Positions 10,844-22,606 of a DNA stretch of 64,000 nt are shown here, one piece after another. The notes under the pieces were generated by a model, which did no database searches, was not told where the DNA came from, and saw only the letters and a program-made list of their open reading frames with translations. Positions within the stretch are counted from its first letter, which is position 1, and each line of letters begins with the position of its first letter. The position numbers and the translations under genes are program-made. Source of the stretch: Atrina japonica (taxonomy: Eukaryota > Mollusca > Bivalvia > Pterioida > Pinnidae); the NCBI GenBank assembly GCA_030159075.1, contig BROG01000128.1:1106501-1170500 (forward strand), read 5' to 3'.

Positions 10844-12150
10844 CACACCGGTCAACAATTCTAAACATTTGTGAAGTACACACCGGTCAACAATTCTAAA
10901 CATTTGTGAAGTACACACCGGTCAACAATTCTAAACATTTGTGAAGTACACACCGGTCAACAATTCTAAACATTTGTGAAGTACACACTGGTCAACAATT
11001 CTAAACATTTGTGAAGTACACACTGGTCAGCAATTCTAAACATTTGTGAAGTACACACCGGTCAACAATTCTAAACATTTGTGAAGTACACACCGGTCAA
11101 CATTCCTAAACATTTGTGAAGTACACACTGGTCAACAATTCTAAATATTTGTGAAGTACACACTGGTCAACATTCCTAAACATTTGTGAAGTACACACCG
11201 GTCAACATTCCTAAACATTTGTGAAGTACACACTGGTCAACAATTCTAAATATTTGTGAAGTACACACTGGTCAACATTCCTAAACATTTGTGAAGTACA
11301 CACTGGTCAACAATTCTAAACATTTTTGAAGTACACACTGGTCAACAATTCTAAGCATTTGTGAAATACACACCGGTCAACAATTCTAAACATTTGTGAA
11401 GTACACACCGGTCAACAATTCTAAACATTTGTGAAGTACACACCGGTCAACATTCCTAAACATTTGTGAAGTACACACTGGTCAACAATTCTAAATATTT
11501 GTGAAGTACACACTGGTCAACATTCCTAAACATTTGTGAAGTACACACTGGTCAACAATTCTAAACATTTTTGAAGTACACACTGGTCAACAATTCTAAG
11601 CATTTGTGAAATACACAACAATTCTAAACATTTGTGAAGTACACACTGGTCAACAATTCTAAATATTTGTGAAGTACACACTGGTCAACAATTCTAAACA
11701 TTTGTGAAGTACACACTGGTCAACAATTCTAAACATTTGTGAAGTACACACTGGTCAACAATTCTAAGCATTTGTGAAATACACACCGGTCAACAATTCT
11801 AAACATTTGTGAAGTACACACTGGTCAACAATTCTAAATATTTGTGAAGTACACACTGGTCAACAATTCTAAACATTTGTGAAGTACACACTGGTCAACA
11901 ATTCTAAATATTTGTGAAGTACACACTGGTCAACATTCCTAAACATTTGTGAAGTACACACTGGTCAACAATTCTAAGCATTTGTGAAGTACACACTGGT
12001 CAACAATTCTAAACATTTGTGAAGTACATACTGGTCAACAATTCTAAACATTTGTGAAGTACACACCGGTCAACAATTCTAAACATTTGTGAAGTACACA
12101 CTGGTCAACAATTCTAAACATTTGTGAAATACACACTGGTCAACAATTTA
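10844..12150. repeat. 35-bp satellite, about 37 units
   Basis: The unit is GTCAACAATTCTAAACATTT plus GTGAAGTACACACCG. Units vary at CCGG/CTGG and AATTC/ATTCC in blocks that recur, a sign of multi-unit duplication. One unit at about 11610 is truncated. Confidence 0.95.
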
Positions 12151-12159
12151 AATTTTTTC

Positions 12160-12352
12160 CTGTTTTCCAGAATTAAAATCTACTTATCCAAATGCAAATA
12201 AACAAGTGCTACATTTGTTTTTGTTTAGATATTAAAGTAATTTTTATTTTTGTCGACAACAATTTCACTTGTCCTGTCAGACAAGTGAAAAGTAGCATTT
12301 ACTTGTCTAATCACAAAATAGTCCCGGACAATCAGACAAATGTGATGTTTAG
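12160..12352 (+). mobile_element. ACTTGTC/GACAAGT dispersed repeat, copy 1
   Basis: It shares, in order, TCCAAATGCAAAT, ATTTCACTTGTC, GACAAGTGAAAAGTA and CCCGGACAA with 31735-31985. Both copies are non-coding. Confidence 0.6.
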
Positions 12353-12412
12353 CCCAGAAACACATCATACATTGTATATATACATGTACTTGTCATACCA
12401 GGAAACTTCTTA

Positions 12413-12560
12413 TAATGCTCTAGTGCTAAAGCAATAAACTGGCATGTAAGAGGTATTGGGTTCAAATCAGGGTTATACCAAGTATTTTTTTTCCACGTTT
12501 AGTGACTGTTCTGTTGCAAACCACTGCACATAAAAACTGAAAGTCTTAAGCCTTTCACCA
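12413..12560 (+). mobile_element. possible tRNA-derived SINE fragment
   Basis: CTAGTGCTAAAGCAATAAAC is followed by GTATTGGGTTCAAATCAGGG, a B-box match. The A box is poor and the body is not recognisable. Confidence 0.3.
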
Positions 12561-12636
12561 AGGTCCTACATACATGTATATATGGTATTATAGAGTCATT
12601 GATATTTACACCTGTACAATCATGTTATTGAATACA

Positions 12637-12735
12637 GTAAAACTTCCTCTAGCGACCACTTGTGTATAAAGACCACCTGGTCATAAAGACGTTTTTTGCT
12701 ATCCCTAATAGTAACATTTGTGTACAAATCTTTTT
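12637..12735 (+). mobile_element. TACAGTAAAACCTG MITE, partial copy
   Basis: It matches the left 100 bp of the 25317 copy (TAGCGACCACTTGTGTATAA) and then diverges. The right inverted end was not found. Confidence 0.55.
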
Positions 12736-12954
12736 GACTCAGCAAACAGGTAAAATTGGTTACAGCATCAGCTCTGGTCCATTTTAACTGATTCCTAGTC
12801 TTATGTGACCAAATTCTGCGAGTTCCTATAAAAGTTACTCGAGCAATATCGGTACATGTAAATTGACCTTTTTTGCAATAAAGACATTTCACACAACTGT
12901 AATATTGAGTTACATGTACCTGTTCAATGGTACATGTAATTGTTTTAAATTGTC

Positions 12955-13150
12955 GACACCGATTGAGGCGAGGATTTATTCCTCATTTGTTTCCATTTGA
13001 ATTTGACTGTGGACTTGTAGTGGGTGTGGCCAGTCAACTGGGATGCTTTCTCCTCCATGACACCTGATCCCATCTCTGTATCTTGCGGAGGTCCATCAGG
13101 TTCGTCCATTGTTCACTTTTGTTTTCTGCCTCTTGGACCTCCTGACTGAT
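12955..13150. other. GC-richer dispersed-repeat-like segment
   Basis: A block with TGGGATGCTTTCTCCTCCAT and CACCTGATCCCATCTC stands out from its AT-rich surroundings. It resembles a repeat common in bivalve DNA, but this is recollection only. No open frame is supported. Confidence 0.3.
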
Positions 13151-14150
13151 AATACAGTACTTTGTCTTTCTCTGTGAATTTTATATAATCTTGCCTGTAT
13201 ATTTTAATTAAATCAGTGTCACAAGGAACATGTACATTGTATATACATTGGACTTATGTAACATCCTCATGGTATACACCTAAAACATACTAAGAGACAT
13301 TATATAAATTACAGTGTAACTGATATATATGTAACTTAGATCTAGGAATCAAATACACAAACACATACATAAGTATATAGATGTATACATTTACATATAT
13401 TATGTACACGGTATTAGGTTACTCACTTTTTCATTCTGCCAAAGAATTACATAAATACACTGACTGGTATATGAGTTAAGTCATGGGATAATATTGACAG
13501 AATTCTTGATTCAAGTTATTTCAGTATATTTTTGATTAAATATCACATGTGCTAGTGACCTTTTTGGATATGATTCAGTGATTTTCATCCTTTTTGTTTA
13601 CTAGGTCATATGATTTGAACTTGTGTTGCTTCATTTACCTGTATTTTTTTTATAGATGTAGGAGGTTTTACCTGTCGAAGGTGAGTTAAAACCAATTAAA
13701 TGACAGATTTCTGTAGATAAATTGATAAAGATGTGAATATTTTACTGTTCTCCTTGGATGCTAGTCAATGAAGAGTCGGGGGAATTTTTTTAAGATAGTT
13801 TTGTAAGCTAAGGTATTCCTAGGTAGCTTTGTAAGCTAAGGTATTCCTAGCTTGAGTAAACATTTCAGGTACTGTGTACATGTAGTCTGTATTGAAAACT
13901 AGTTCTTGATCATGTTGGGTGTTATATTTAAGTTATATTACATTTAGATGTTGGATATGGAGTGTGAGAATAAATCTGCAGTAGGGGTGGACAGAACTTT
14001 AAAAAAAAAAATGTGATTGCAGTCAGGAGAATGTACAATGTATGAATATTGATTCTGAAATAGTTATATCCTTAACATGTAGTGGAGATTTAATCATTTC
14101 ATTAATTTTTTATGGTTTTAATTTTGTTTTATGTGGAAGGGAGTAAGATT
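13151..14150. other. non-coding stretch with one short duplication
   Basis: Nothing coding was supported. A roughly 32-bp direct duplication (TTTGTAAGCTAAGGTATTCC) lies at 13799-13852. A small exon-like segment at 13656-13680 does not fit the anoctamin frame. Confidence 0.5.
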
Positions 14151-14728
14151 TCAAGATGAATGTTAAATGTAAGCAGGATACATGTACATTGTATGCAAGT
14201 GAGAAAAGAGAAATGAAGCTCATGACAGCAAGCTACAAACATATGTATGCAAGTAAGAAAAGAGAAATGAAGTTCAAGACAGCAAGCTATATACATATGT
14301 ATGCAAGTAAGAAAAGAGAAATGAAGCTCATGACAGCAAGCTACATACATATGTATGCAAGTAAGAAAAGTAATGAAGCTCATGACAGCAAGCTACATAC
14401 ATATGTATGCAAGTAAGAAAAGAGAAATGAAGCTCATGACAGCAAGCTACATACATATGTATGCAAGTAAGAAAAAAGTAATGAAGCTCATGACAGCAAG
14501 CTACATACATATGTATGCAAGTAAGAAAAGAGAAATGAAGTTCATGACAGCAAGCTACATACATATGTATGCAAGTAAGAAAAAAGTAATGAAGCTCATG
14601 ACAGCAAGCTACATACATATGTATGCAAGTAAGAAAAGTAATGAAGCTCATGACAGCAAGCTAAATACATATGTATGCAAGTAAGAAAAAAGTAATGAAG
14701 CTCATGACAGCAAGCTACATACATGTAC
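14150..14728. repeat. 51-54-bp minisatellite, about 11 units
   Basis: The unit is GAAGCTCATGACAGCAAGCT plus ACATACATATGTATGCAAGT plus AAGAAAAGAGAAAT. Each unit has a CATACATATGTATG palindrome. Indels of three fit both GAGAAATG and GTAATG variants, so both strands stay open. The open frames are repeat shadows. Confidence 0.95.
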
Positions 14729-15299
14729 ATTGTGTATATGCATGTAAGTGAAATTTTCTTCAAAGAAAACTCATTCAGAATAAGAGCTTGTCCTACGTGT
14801 GTACACTGCTTCCTTTATATTGCAACAAATGAGACTGATTTGGGGTGTTATTGCAAGGGGGGGCATTACAGGTGCCAATATACCTCAACAATAGTTTATG
14901 TAAAGTTCAGTAAACAAATGAACTCATAAACAATTCATTTGAAATATATAATCATGCTTGCATTATTTTGATTCAACAAAATGTTATTCTCATATCTGGG
15001 TCCATGTCAAGTTCTCCCTGTACTTGACATATAATCAATGTTCTATGTTACTCTCTACATCTTGAATGGCAGTTGATCTGATCTATGCGCCCACTATGCG
15101 TTCAACAGTTATATCCATTGGTCACAGAATCCCAAGCTAATTTCCTGTACTAAATTATAGCAGAATACAAATATAGCCAGGGCTGTTATTGATGTAATGA
15201 AGTGTACAACCAAGTGAGATTACTTGTTTTTTCAACTATTGAATTAGTTGAATTAGAGTAAAGTAAAATACACAAATATATATGTATTTTATCTGGAGC

Positions 15300-15745
15300 A
15301 TTGTGTCTATGTGTGTGTACATGTACAATGTACAAATGTACATGTAATACTTGTACATATGATATTCTGTGTATACATGTGTACATGTACATTTATATTG
15401 TGTATACATGTGTACACATACATATGATATTCTGTGTATACATGTGTACATGTACATTTATATTATGTATACATGTGTACATATACATTTATATTGTGTA
15501 TACATGTGTACACATACATATGATATTGTATATACAAGTGTACACATACATATATTCTGTGTATACATGTACATTTATATTATGTATACATTTGTACACA
15601 TACATATGATATTCTGTGTATACATGTGTACATGTACATTTATATTATGTATACATGTGTACACATACATGATATTCTGTATACATGTGTACACGTACAT
15701 ATGATATTCTGTGTATACATGTGTACAAGTACATTTACATACAAT
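15300..15745. repeat. TGTATACATGTGTACA-rich degenerate array
   Basis: About ten degenerate units of 40-60 bp are built from ATTCTGTGTATACATGTGTA and CATATGATATT. They are open in several frames by chance. Confidence 0.85.
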
Positions 15746-15917
15746 GTGTAATTATATTAACCATCCAGCTAAAAACCTAGAAAACATTATAGCCAACATC
15801 AAAAGATTTATAGGTTAATGTAGATTGAGTGATATAATCTATTAGCTGTTCATTTTGTGTGCCCCATTTTATACCGTAAATATTTTTGATGCAATTTACA
15901 AAGATGTTTGATAATAA

Positions 15918-16062
15918 TATTTTTATTGGTGTTTTATTTACGCCTGGATACACAACAGTTTTTCAGTTGGTGTTGGCCAATTCATAAATGGTGGAGGAGA
16001 GATCTCGGTTACTATTCAATGTACCCCAGAACTGGCAAACTTACTCACAAAATCATTGCTTA
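15918..16062 (-). mobile_element. MetaSINE-like SINE, 3' half, reverse
   Basis: Read on the - strand it contains GCCAGTTCTGGGGTACATTG, the CTCTCCTCCACCATTTA block and GGCGTAAATAAAACACC, matching the 3' body and tail of the 7623 copy. The tRNA head is missing or degraded. Confidence 0.55.
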
Positions 16063-16699
16063 ATACGATCATGCAGACTACATGTAAATGAAGAAATGAG
16101 AGACTTTGATGATGTTCTATCCACTCAGCCACTGTATCACTGCAGTAATACTTTATTTATGATTACATGTATCTGTAGTCGTATTACTGTTGTCTTTAGA
16201 TTTCAGAAAAAAAAATTGAAGGTCCCCTTTATATACATGTACATGTACATATGACATTTTATATATATAAATACATACACGGTACATGTAGATGGAAAAT
16301 ACATGTACATGTACTGACACTGGTAAACAATGTCGTGAGTTGATTTGTATACTGTAAGTCAACACATTCAGTACTTGTTTGTATTGGTCAACATAGATAT
16401 TTTCTGTGTGCGTGTGTAAATTTATGCAGACTGGTCAGTCAGTTGACCTTGAACACACATTTACAGAGTTTATGAACTGTTAGGACAAATCTACACTGTT
16501 TATATATGATCTTGTATATTGTGTTGTTTTTATTGTGAGGTGACCTTTTACATGTACATGTACCTACATTTGTACAGACATCAGAAATATTCATTTTTAA
16601 AGTATACACATGTATCAGGGTTTTTCTGATTGTACTTACAAAAAGGACACTGTCATATGATACATGTACATGTACAAATAAGTATGAAATACATGTATG

Positions 16700-17205
16700 T
16701 ACAGGCCTTTCTCTGAAAATATTGGGAACATTCCATTGACAGCTCCTTTGGGAATTTTAATGTGAATTGTGTCAAATAGGGAAAAATAGTTATTCACATG
16801 TAAATCTAAATGTAATAAAATTTCTTTTTAAATGCATTTTCCCTTTCATTTATTTTTTTTATCCTTGTCGAAGTCTTTACACCAAAGTGGTATTTTTTTA
16901 TCCTTGTCACAGTCTTTACACCAAAGTGGTGTTTTTTTTATCCTTGTCGCAGTCTTTACATCAAAGTGGTGTTTTTTATCCTTGTCACAGTCTTTACACC
17001 AAGGTGGTATTTTTTTTATCCTTGTCGCAGTCTTTACACCAAAGTGGTATTTTTTTTTATCCTTGTCGCAGTCTTTACACCAAAGTGGTATTATTTTTAT
17101 CCTTGTCGCAGTCTTTACACCAAAGTGGTATTTTTTTCAACAAATTGAGAAGAAACACGCATATTGCTTTGGGAATGGAGTCAAATATTGGTTCTGTGGA
17201 GACTA
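16700..17205 (+). mobile_element. dispersed repeat family A, copy 3, with internal array
   Basis: It starts TACAGGCCTTTCTCTG and has GGGAATTTTAATGTGAATTG, GTCAAATAGGGAAAAA, CAACAAATTGAGAAGAAACA and TTGGGAATGG in the order of copy 1. The middle is replaced by the 38-bp array at 16852-17142. Confidence 0.65.
16852..17142. repeat. 38-bp minisatellite, about 8 units
   Basis: The unit is TTTTTATCCTTGTCGCAGTC plus TTTACACCAAAGTGGTAT, with a variable T run. Frame slippage between T runs gives three long overlapping open frames, none likely coding. Confidence 0.95.
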
Positions 17206-17480
17206 CATGTACATTGTTGTATACACTGGTGTATGTCTATGTATAGAATCTTCATACAATTTACAATGTACGTAACTCACCCAGATGTGTCTTATAACAC
17301 ATTTCTGTCTTAATTAGATATACATGTATATCAAAACACATGTAAAAAGAGTATAAAAAATACATGTTTACTGACACACCCATTTGACTTGTAAAAACCC
17401 TAGGTCAAGGCACATCAGACAGATGATATTTTGCTTGTTGTCTGATGAAACCTCTATTCGTTAGCATTATCTCCTATGTC

Positions 17481-17612
17481 AGCAGGTATCAATTGTGACA
17501 TCATGTCTGTACATGTGAAACCAACGTCATTTTCACACAAACATATGACGTCACAATTGATAACGTTTCTCAATTTACGCACAAACAAATGGCATCACAA
17601 TCGATACCTGCT
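17481..17612. mobile_element. MITE with terminal inverted repeats
   Basis: The left end AGCAGGTATCAATTGTGACA and the right end GGCATCACAATCGATACCTGCT (17591-17612) are inverted repeats with few mismatches. An internal GACGTCACAATTGATA repeats the motif once more. No clear target duplication is visible. Confidence 0.65.
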
Positions 17613-18115
17613 ACAAGGGATGGTAACTCTAGATAATGAAAATACCTAATTTTAGTATATTTCTGTCATATATACAAAATATATTTATTCCAATTCTAGA
17701 GATATATTTAAGATTTGTTGTAAAAGAGCTTTAGATCTTTATTTACCTGTGATGTATTTACCTGTGATGTATTTACCTGTGATGTACTGTGAAACTTAAT
17801 ATGTGAAGACAAAGAAGATTTAAAACACAAGTTATCATATCACATAATATATCACTTTAGATATGTATTCAGGTGAAAATCTATTTACATTGTAGCTGTA
17901 TATATAAATCAGTGATTACCTGTGATTTTGACGTCTTGATAACAGGTACACCCTAAAAAGTACATAAACCGCCCACACAATGTTTGTACAATGTCACTAT
18001 GGCATTGCTGGGAGGAACCTTGTGACTGTGCTATGGATGAAGGAAAACAAAAAAATAAGATAAATTGTCTTAATGTATAACTTTTTAAAATTAAAAAACA
18101 AATAATATACATTAC
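17613..18115. repeat. non-coding with 15-bp triplet repeat
   Basis: ATTTACCTGTGATGT is repeated three times at about 17738-17785. Otherwise nothing was recognised. Confidence 0.6.
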
Positions 18116-18260
18116 ATACAAGTATGTTGTTCAACGATTTCTATACAATTCGAACGTGTTAATGTTTACAATTATAAATGCAGGTAATACAAGTATGTTG
18201 TCCTTGATTTTATACAATTGGAACATGTTGATGTTTACAGTTATAAATGCAGGTAATATA
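18116..18260. repeat. 69-bp tandem duplication
   Basis: TACAAGTATGTTGT...TATAAATGCAGGTAATA occurs twice (18118-18190 and 18190-18258) with several substitutions. Confidence 0.8.
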
Positions 18261-18663
18261 TTTGGTTAGTACAGTTGTGACAATAAACAAACACATGTGC
18301 AAGTAGTGACTCAGCGATATGAACTAAAATATTTGTAAATGGTATACCATTACTTATTATGCAACAATGCTAGAGAAAATCTGAATTTATTTTGGGGTGG
18401 TTCTCAAATAGACAGAATAAATAAATAAATATAGAAACTGGGAGTGCAGTAATTTAGTGCTGTCATGTACATTGTAGGTATTTAAAAATTACTCTTGTGC
18501 CTCTAAGCCCAGTAATGATAATTTGATATTAGAGAGTATAAATCTACATGTATTATGATTTTTTTCATAATTGGTTCTTCATTCACCAGTTAATTAATTA
18601 AAAGTAAACCTGTTTTACATCATATGAATGTACAAATAGTTCACAATAGGTTTATATAACATG

Positions 18664-19371
18664 TACCTGTATTAAAAGATTGTCTGTGGCAATGTGTGTA
18701 AAATACTGTCAACATACCGTAACTGTAACCTGTATTAAAAGATTGTCTGTCGCAGTGTGTGTAAAATACTGTCAACATACCGTAACTGTAACCTGTATTA
18801 AAAGATTGTCTGTCGCAATGTGTGTAAAATACTGTCAACAATCCGTAACTGTAACCTGTATTAAAAGATTGTCTGTCGCAATGTGTGTAAAATACTGTCA
18901 ACATACCGTAACTGTAACCTGTATTAAAAGATTGTCTGTCGCAATGTGTGTAAAATACTGTCAACATACCGTAACTGTAACCTGTATTAAAAGATTGTCT
19001 GTCGCAATGTACAAAATGTATGTAAAATACTGTCAACATACTGTAACTGTAACCTGTATTAAAAGATTGTCTGTCGCAATGTATGTAAAATACTGTCAAC
19101 ATACCGTAACTGTAACCTGTATTAAAAGATTGTCTGTCGCAATGTATGTAAAATACTGTCAACATACCGTAACTGTAACCTGTATTAAAAGATTGTCTGT
19201 CGCAATGTATGTAAAATACTGTCAACATACCGTAACTGTAACCTGTATTAAAAGATTGTCTGTCGCAATGTATGTAAAATACTGTCAACATACCGTAACT
19301 GTAACCTGTATTAAAAGATTGTCTGTCGCAATGTATGTAAAATACTGTCAACATACCGTAACTGTAACCAG
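18664..19371. repeat. 63-bp minisatellite, about 11 units
   Basis: The unit is ACCTGTATTAAAAGATTGTC, TGTCGCAATGTATGTAAAAT, ACTGTCAACATACCGTAACT, GTA. The first six copies carry GTGTGTAAAA and the later ones GTATGTAAAA. One copy has a 9-bp insertion at about 19010. The period is 3 x 21, so 230-250-residue frames exist on both strands as artefacts. Confidence 0.95.
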
Positions 19372-19516
19372 ATACTGGTAGAGCCACAATCCAATTGTTA
19401 CTTGACAGTTGCAGTAATGAATACTTTTACATTTGTTTAATTACTTGTACATTGGACATACAAGATATGTATACATCATTACATGTATCTACAATGTACA
19501 TGTATGTATGTCTGTC
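19372..19516. repeat. duplicated spacer, copy 1
   Basis: The segment from ACTGGTAGAGCCACAATCCA to TGTATGTATGTCTGTCAG is repeated at 19727-19857. Each copy leads into a 27-bp array. Confidence 0.85.
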
Positions 19517-19722
19517 AGTTTTGTGTTGTTGAAGTGAGAGGTAGATTTTGTGTTGTTGAAGTGAGTAGTAGATTTTGTGTTGTTGAAGTGTGGTGTAGAT
19601 TTTGTGTTGTTGAAGTGGGGTGTAGATTTTGTGCTGTTGAAGTGAGTAGTAGATTTTGTGTTGTTGAAGTGGGGTGTAGATTTTGTGTTGTTGAAGTGGG
19701 GTGTAGATATTGTGTTGTTGAA
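19517..19722. repeat. 27-bp minisatellite, block 1
   Basis: About 8 units of TTTTGTGTTGTTGAAGTGAG plus NGGTAGA variants. Confidence 0.95.
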
Positions 19723-19726
19723 GGAC

Positions 19727-19857
19727 ACTGGTAGAGCCACAATCCAATTGTTACTTGACAGTTGCAGTAATGAATACTTTCACATTTGTTTAATTACTTG
19801 TACATTGGACATACAAGATATGTATATCTACAATGTACATGTATGTATGTCTGTCAG
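19727..19857. repeat. duplicated spacer, copy 2
   Basis: Near-identical to 19372-19516 but missing about 15 bp (TACATCATTACATG) before the ATCTACAATGTAC motif. Confidence 0.85.
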
Positions 19858-20800
19858 TTTTGTGTTGTTGAAGTGAGAGGTAGATTTTGTGTTGTTGAAG
19901 TGAGTAGTAGATTTTGTGTTGTTGAAGTGGGGTGTAGATTTTGTGTTGTTGAAGTGAGTAGTAGATTTTGTGTTGTTGAAGTGGGGTGTAGATTTTGTGT
20001 TGTTGAAGTGAGTAGTAGATTTTGTGTTGTTGAAGTGGGGTGTAGATTTTGTGTTGTTGAAGTGGGGTGTAGATTTTGTGTTGTTGAAGTGAGTAGTAGA
20101 TTTTGTGTTGTTGAAGTGAGGTGTAGATTTTGTGTTGTTGAAGTGGGGTGTAGATTTTGTGTTGTTGAAGTGGGGTATAGATTTTGTGTTGTTGAAATGG
20201 GGTGTAGATTTTGTGTTGTTGAAGTGGGGTGTAGATTTTGTGTTGTTGGAATGAGTAGTAGATTTTGTGTTGTTGAAGTGGGGTGTAGATTTTGTGTTGT
20301 TGAAGTGGGGTGTAGATTTTGTGTTGTTGAAATGGGGTGTAGATTTTGTGTTGTTGAAGTGGGGTGTAGATTTTGTGTTGTTGAAGTGAGTAGTAGATTT
20401 TGTGTTGTTGAAGTGGGATGTAGATTTTGTGTCGTTGAAGTGGGGTGTAGATTTTGTGTTGTTGAAGTGAGTAGTAGATTTTGTGTTGTTGAAGTGGGGT
20501 GTAGATTTTGTGTTGTTGAAGTGGGGTGTAGAATTTGTGTTGTTGAAGTGAGATGTAGAGTATATACATACAAGATATGTATATCTACAATGTACATGTA
20601 TGTATGTCAGTTTTGTGTTGTTGAAGTGGGGTGTAGATTTTGTGTTGTTGAAGTGAGTAGTAGATTTTGTGTTGTTGAAGTGGGATGTAGATTTTGTGTT
20701 GTTGAAGTGAGGTGTAGATTATATACATACAAGATATGTATATCTACAATGTACATGTATGTATGTCACTTTTGTGTTGTTGAAGTGAGGTGTAGATTTA
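19858..20800. repeat. 27-bp minisatellite, blocks 2-4
   Basis: About 27 units from 19858 to 20557, then two short blocks (20608-20722, 20769-20800). Each short block is preceded by the spacer TATACATACAAGATATGTAT plus ATCTACAATGTACATGTATG. Unit classes end GGGGTGTAGA, GAGTAGTAGA or GAGGTGTAGA. The period is 9 codons, so the 371-residue frame (FCVVEVGCR repeats) and its complements are shadows of the array. Confidence 0.95.
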
Positions 20801-20927
20801 TATTTCCCTGCAAATTCGGATTAGGCCTAGTTCATTCCTTGCTTATTTGGTTACTTCTAGCTTGGCTGCATTTTGGTTGTATATTGTGTATTACTGGATA
20901 ATTTAACTCATACACCCCTACAATGTA

Positions 20928-21001
20928 AATACACATTTGGACTGGTCTAAGTCATTGATTTAAAGAAGAGTCTATTGTTTTTCAGAGGTTGATAAGTTAA
21001 A
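20928..21001 (+). mobile_element. dispersed repeat, copy 1
   Basis: ACACATTTGGACTGGTCTAA, GATTTAAAGAAGAGTC and ATTGTTTTTCAGAGGTT match 44705-44785 over about 70 bp. The tail motif (GGGGTNANTGAGTTAA) also occurs near 28670, 61270 and 63945. Confidence 0.6.
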
Positions 21002-21558
21002 CAGCTTGGTATATGGTAGGTACATGTACATATACATGTAGATCAAATTTGTCCGTCCAACAGGTAGAGAGCAATATTTTTTTAACATTTGATTATGTAA
21101 ACTTGATGATTTTCATGTGTAGTGGATCATGTCAGTGCATTTCGGGTCAAATGGTATCTGTACGTCAACACTGTATATATTATATACAGTTAAAACTTGT
21201 TATCTGGAAACTCAAGGGACCATCCCTCTTACTTCAAGAGATTACCAAAATACTGGTAGTAATAAACTTCTTTATTTATTCATACAATTCGAGACCCACC
21301 ATTCAACTTTGAAATAACCAGAATTTAGACATTTATATTACATACATGTATACTGTAAATAAAATTTAAATGTATAAACAAGTTTATATCAGGTTCATTT
21401 GTTTTGTGTACAGGTACATGTTGTAGTATATACAGGTAGATTGTAACATGTTTACAAGGTATTTAATTAGTAACTATGACTGAATTCTTTTTACAGTGTT
21501 GATTTTGTTTTATTGTTATGTATTTATCTTCTTTACATTTTTTTTCTTTATTTCTCAG

Positions 21559-21642
21559 AAAAACCAGCACAGATAAATGTAACTCACATTAATGTGAGTT
21601 ATCCTGGGTACCCACCACAGCCACCACAAGCACCACAACCAG
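21559..21642 (+). CDS. anoctamin exon a (proline-rich leader)
   Basis: The acceptor TTATTTCTCAG precedes 21559 and the donor GTGAGT follows. The first two bases finish a codon from an unseen upstream exon, and the exon ends with one base over. It reads KPAQINVTHINVSYPGYPPQ then PPQAPQP. The other two frames hit stops (TAA at the AGATAA and CATTAA sites), which supports this phase. There is no in-frame ATG, so this is not the first coding exon unless translation begins later, at Met in the next exon. It is less certain than the conserved exons because leaders of this family are poorly conserved. Confidence 0.75.
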
Positions 21643-22510
21643 GTGAGTACAGTTATCTCCATTAAATAATTTCTTCATTTTTTTATTATGATATTTCTAA
21701 GTAAGGTTCTGCAATTCTCTCAAAGCTTCTGGTCATTCAGGGTTCAAGAATTGACTCAAGTCTGAGATTATTCTCAACCTGGCCCATTCATGATCAGCCA
21801 ATCAGATTTCAGGATTTGCCAGAGTTGAGTAAAATATTTAGACTTGATGGTGACAGGCACTGGTTTCATCACTCCTTTGGTTTTAATCTTGTTCTGTGAC
21901 CATTATATCTGTCAGCTGGTCAAGTGTATACAGTAGGTCAATGACAAAAGGACATGTGCAGTACATGTAGGTCAATGGCAAAAGAACATGTACATTGCAT
22001 GTAGGTCAGTGGCAAAAGGACATGTACAGTGCATGTAGGTCTATGGCAAAAGGACATGTACAGTGCATGTAGGTCGATGGCAAAAGGACATGTACAGTGC
22101 ATGTACATATACATGTAGGTCAATGGCAAAAGGACATGTACATGTACAGTGCATGTAGGTCGATGACAAAAGGACATGTACAGTGCATGTAGGTCGATGG
22201 CAAAAGGACATTTACAGTGCATGTATGTCGATGGCAAAAGGAAATGTACAGTGCATGTAGGTTGATGGCAAAAGGACATGTACAGTGCATGTAGGTCGAT
22301 GGCAAAAGGACATGTACAGTGTGTAGATTGGTCTTCAGAATGAAAAAAGGAAGGTTTTTTGTATATCTTGTATATCATAAGTGCAAGATACTTGTATGAA
22401 AGAGAAATTAATGACTTAAATGATAAGTAATGAGGAAAGAATTTTACAAGCATGCTAATTTACATTTTATTTGGTGGAAGTGAGAGAGCCTGAAATCCTG
22501 TATATATCTA

Positions 22511-22606
<96 letters not shown>

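Noticed and set aside
13656..13680. 25-bp exon-like segment (TTTTTTTATAG ... AAG|GTGAGT)
   Set aside because: Splice signals are good, but joining it to the exon at 21559 needs it to end one base over, which forces ATG TAG at its start. The other phases meet stops in the 21559 exon. It could only be untranslated.
14129..14684. Open frames with HMYASKKREMK / CIHMYVACC repeats
   Set aside because: Products of the 51-54-bp array. Both strands are open at once.
18641..19387. Open frames of 248 (-) and 233 (+) residues
   Set aside because: Shadows of the 63-bp array, whose period is a multiple of three.
19786..20901. 371-residue open frame of FCVVEVGCR repeats (+) and 247-259-residue complements
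   Set aside because: The 27-bp unit is nine codons, so any frame without a stop in one unit stays open. Several frames on both strands are equally open. No start context, splice sites or codon bias.
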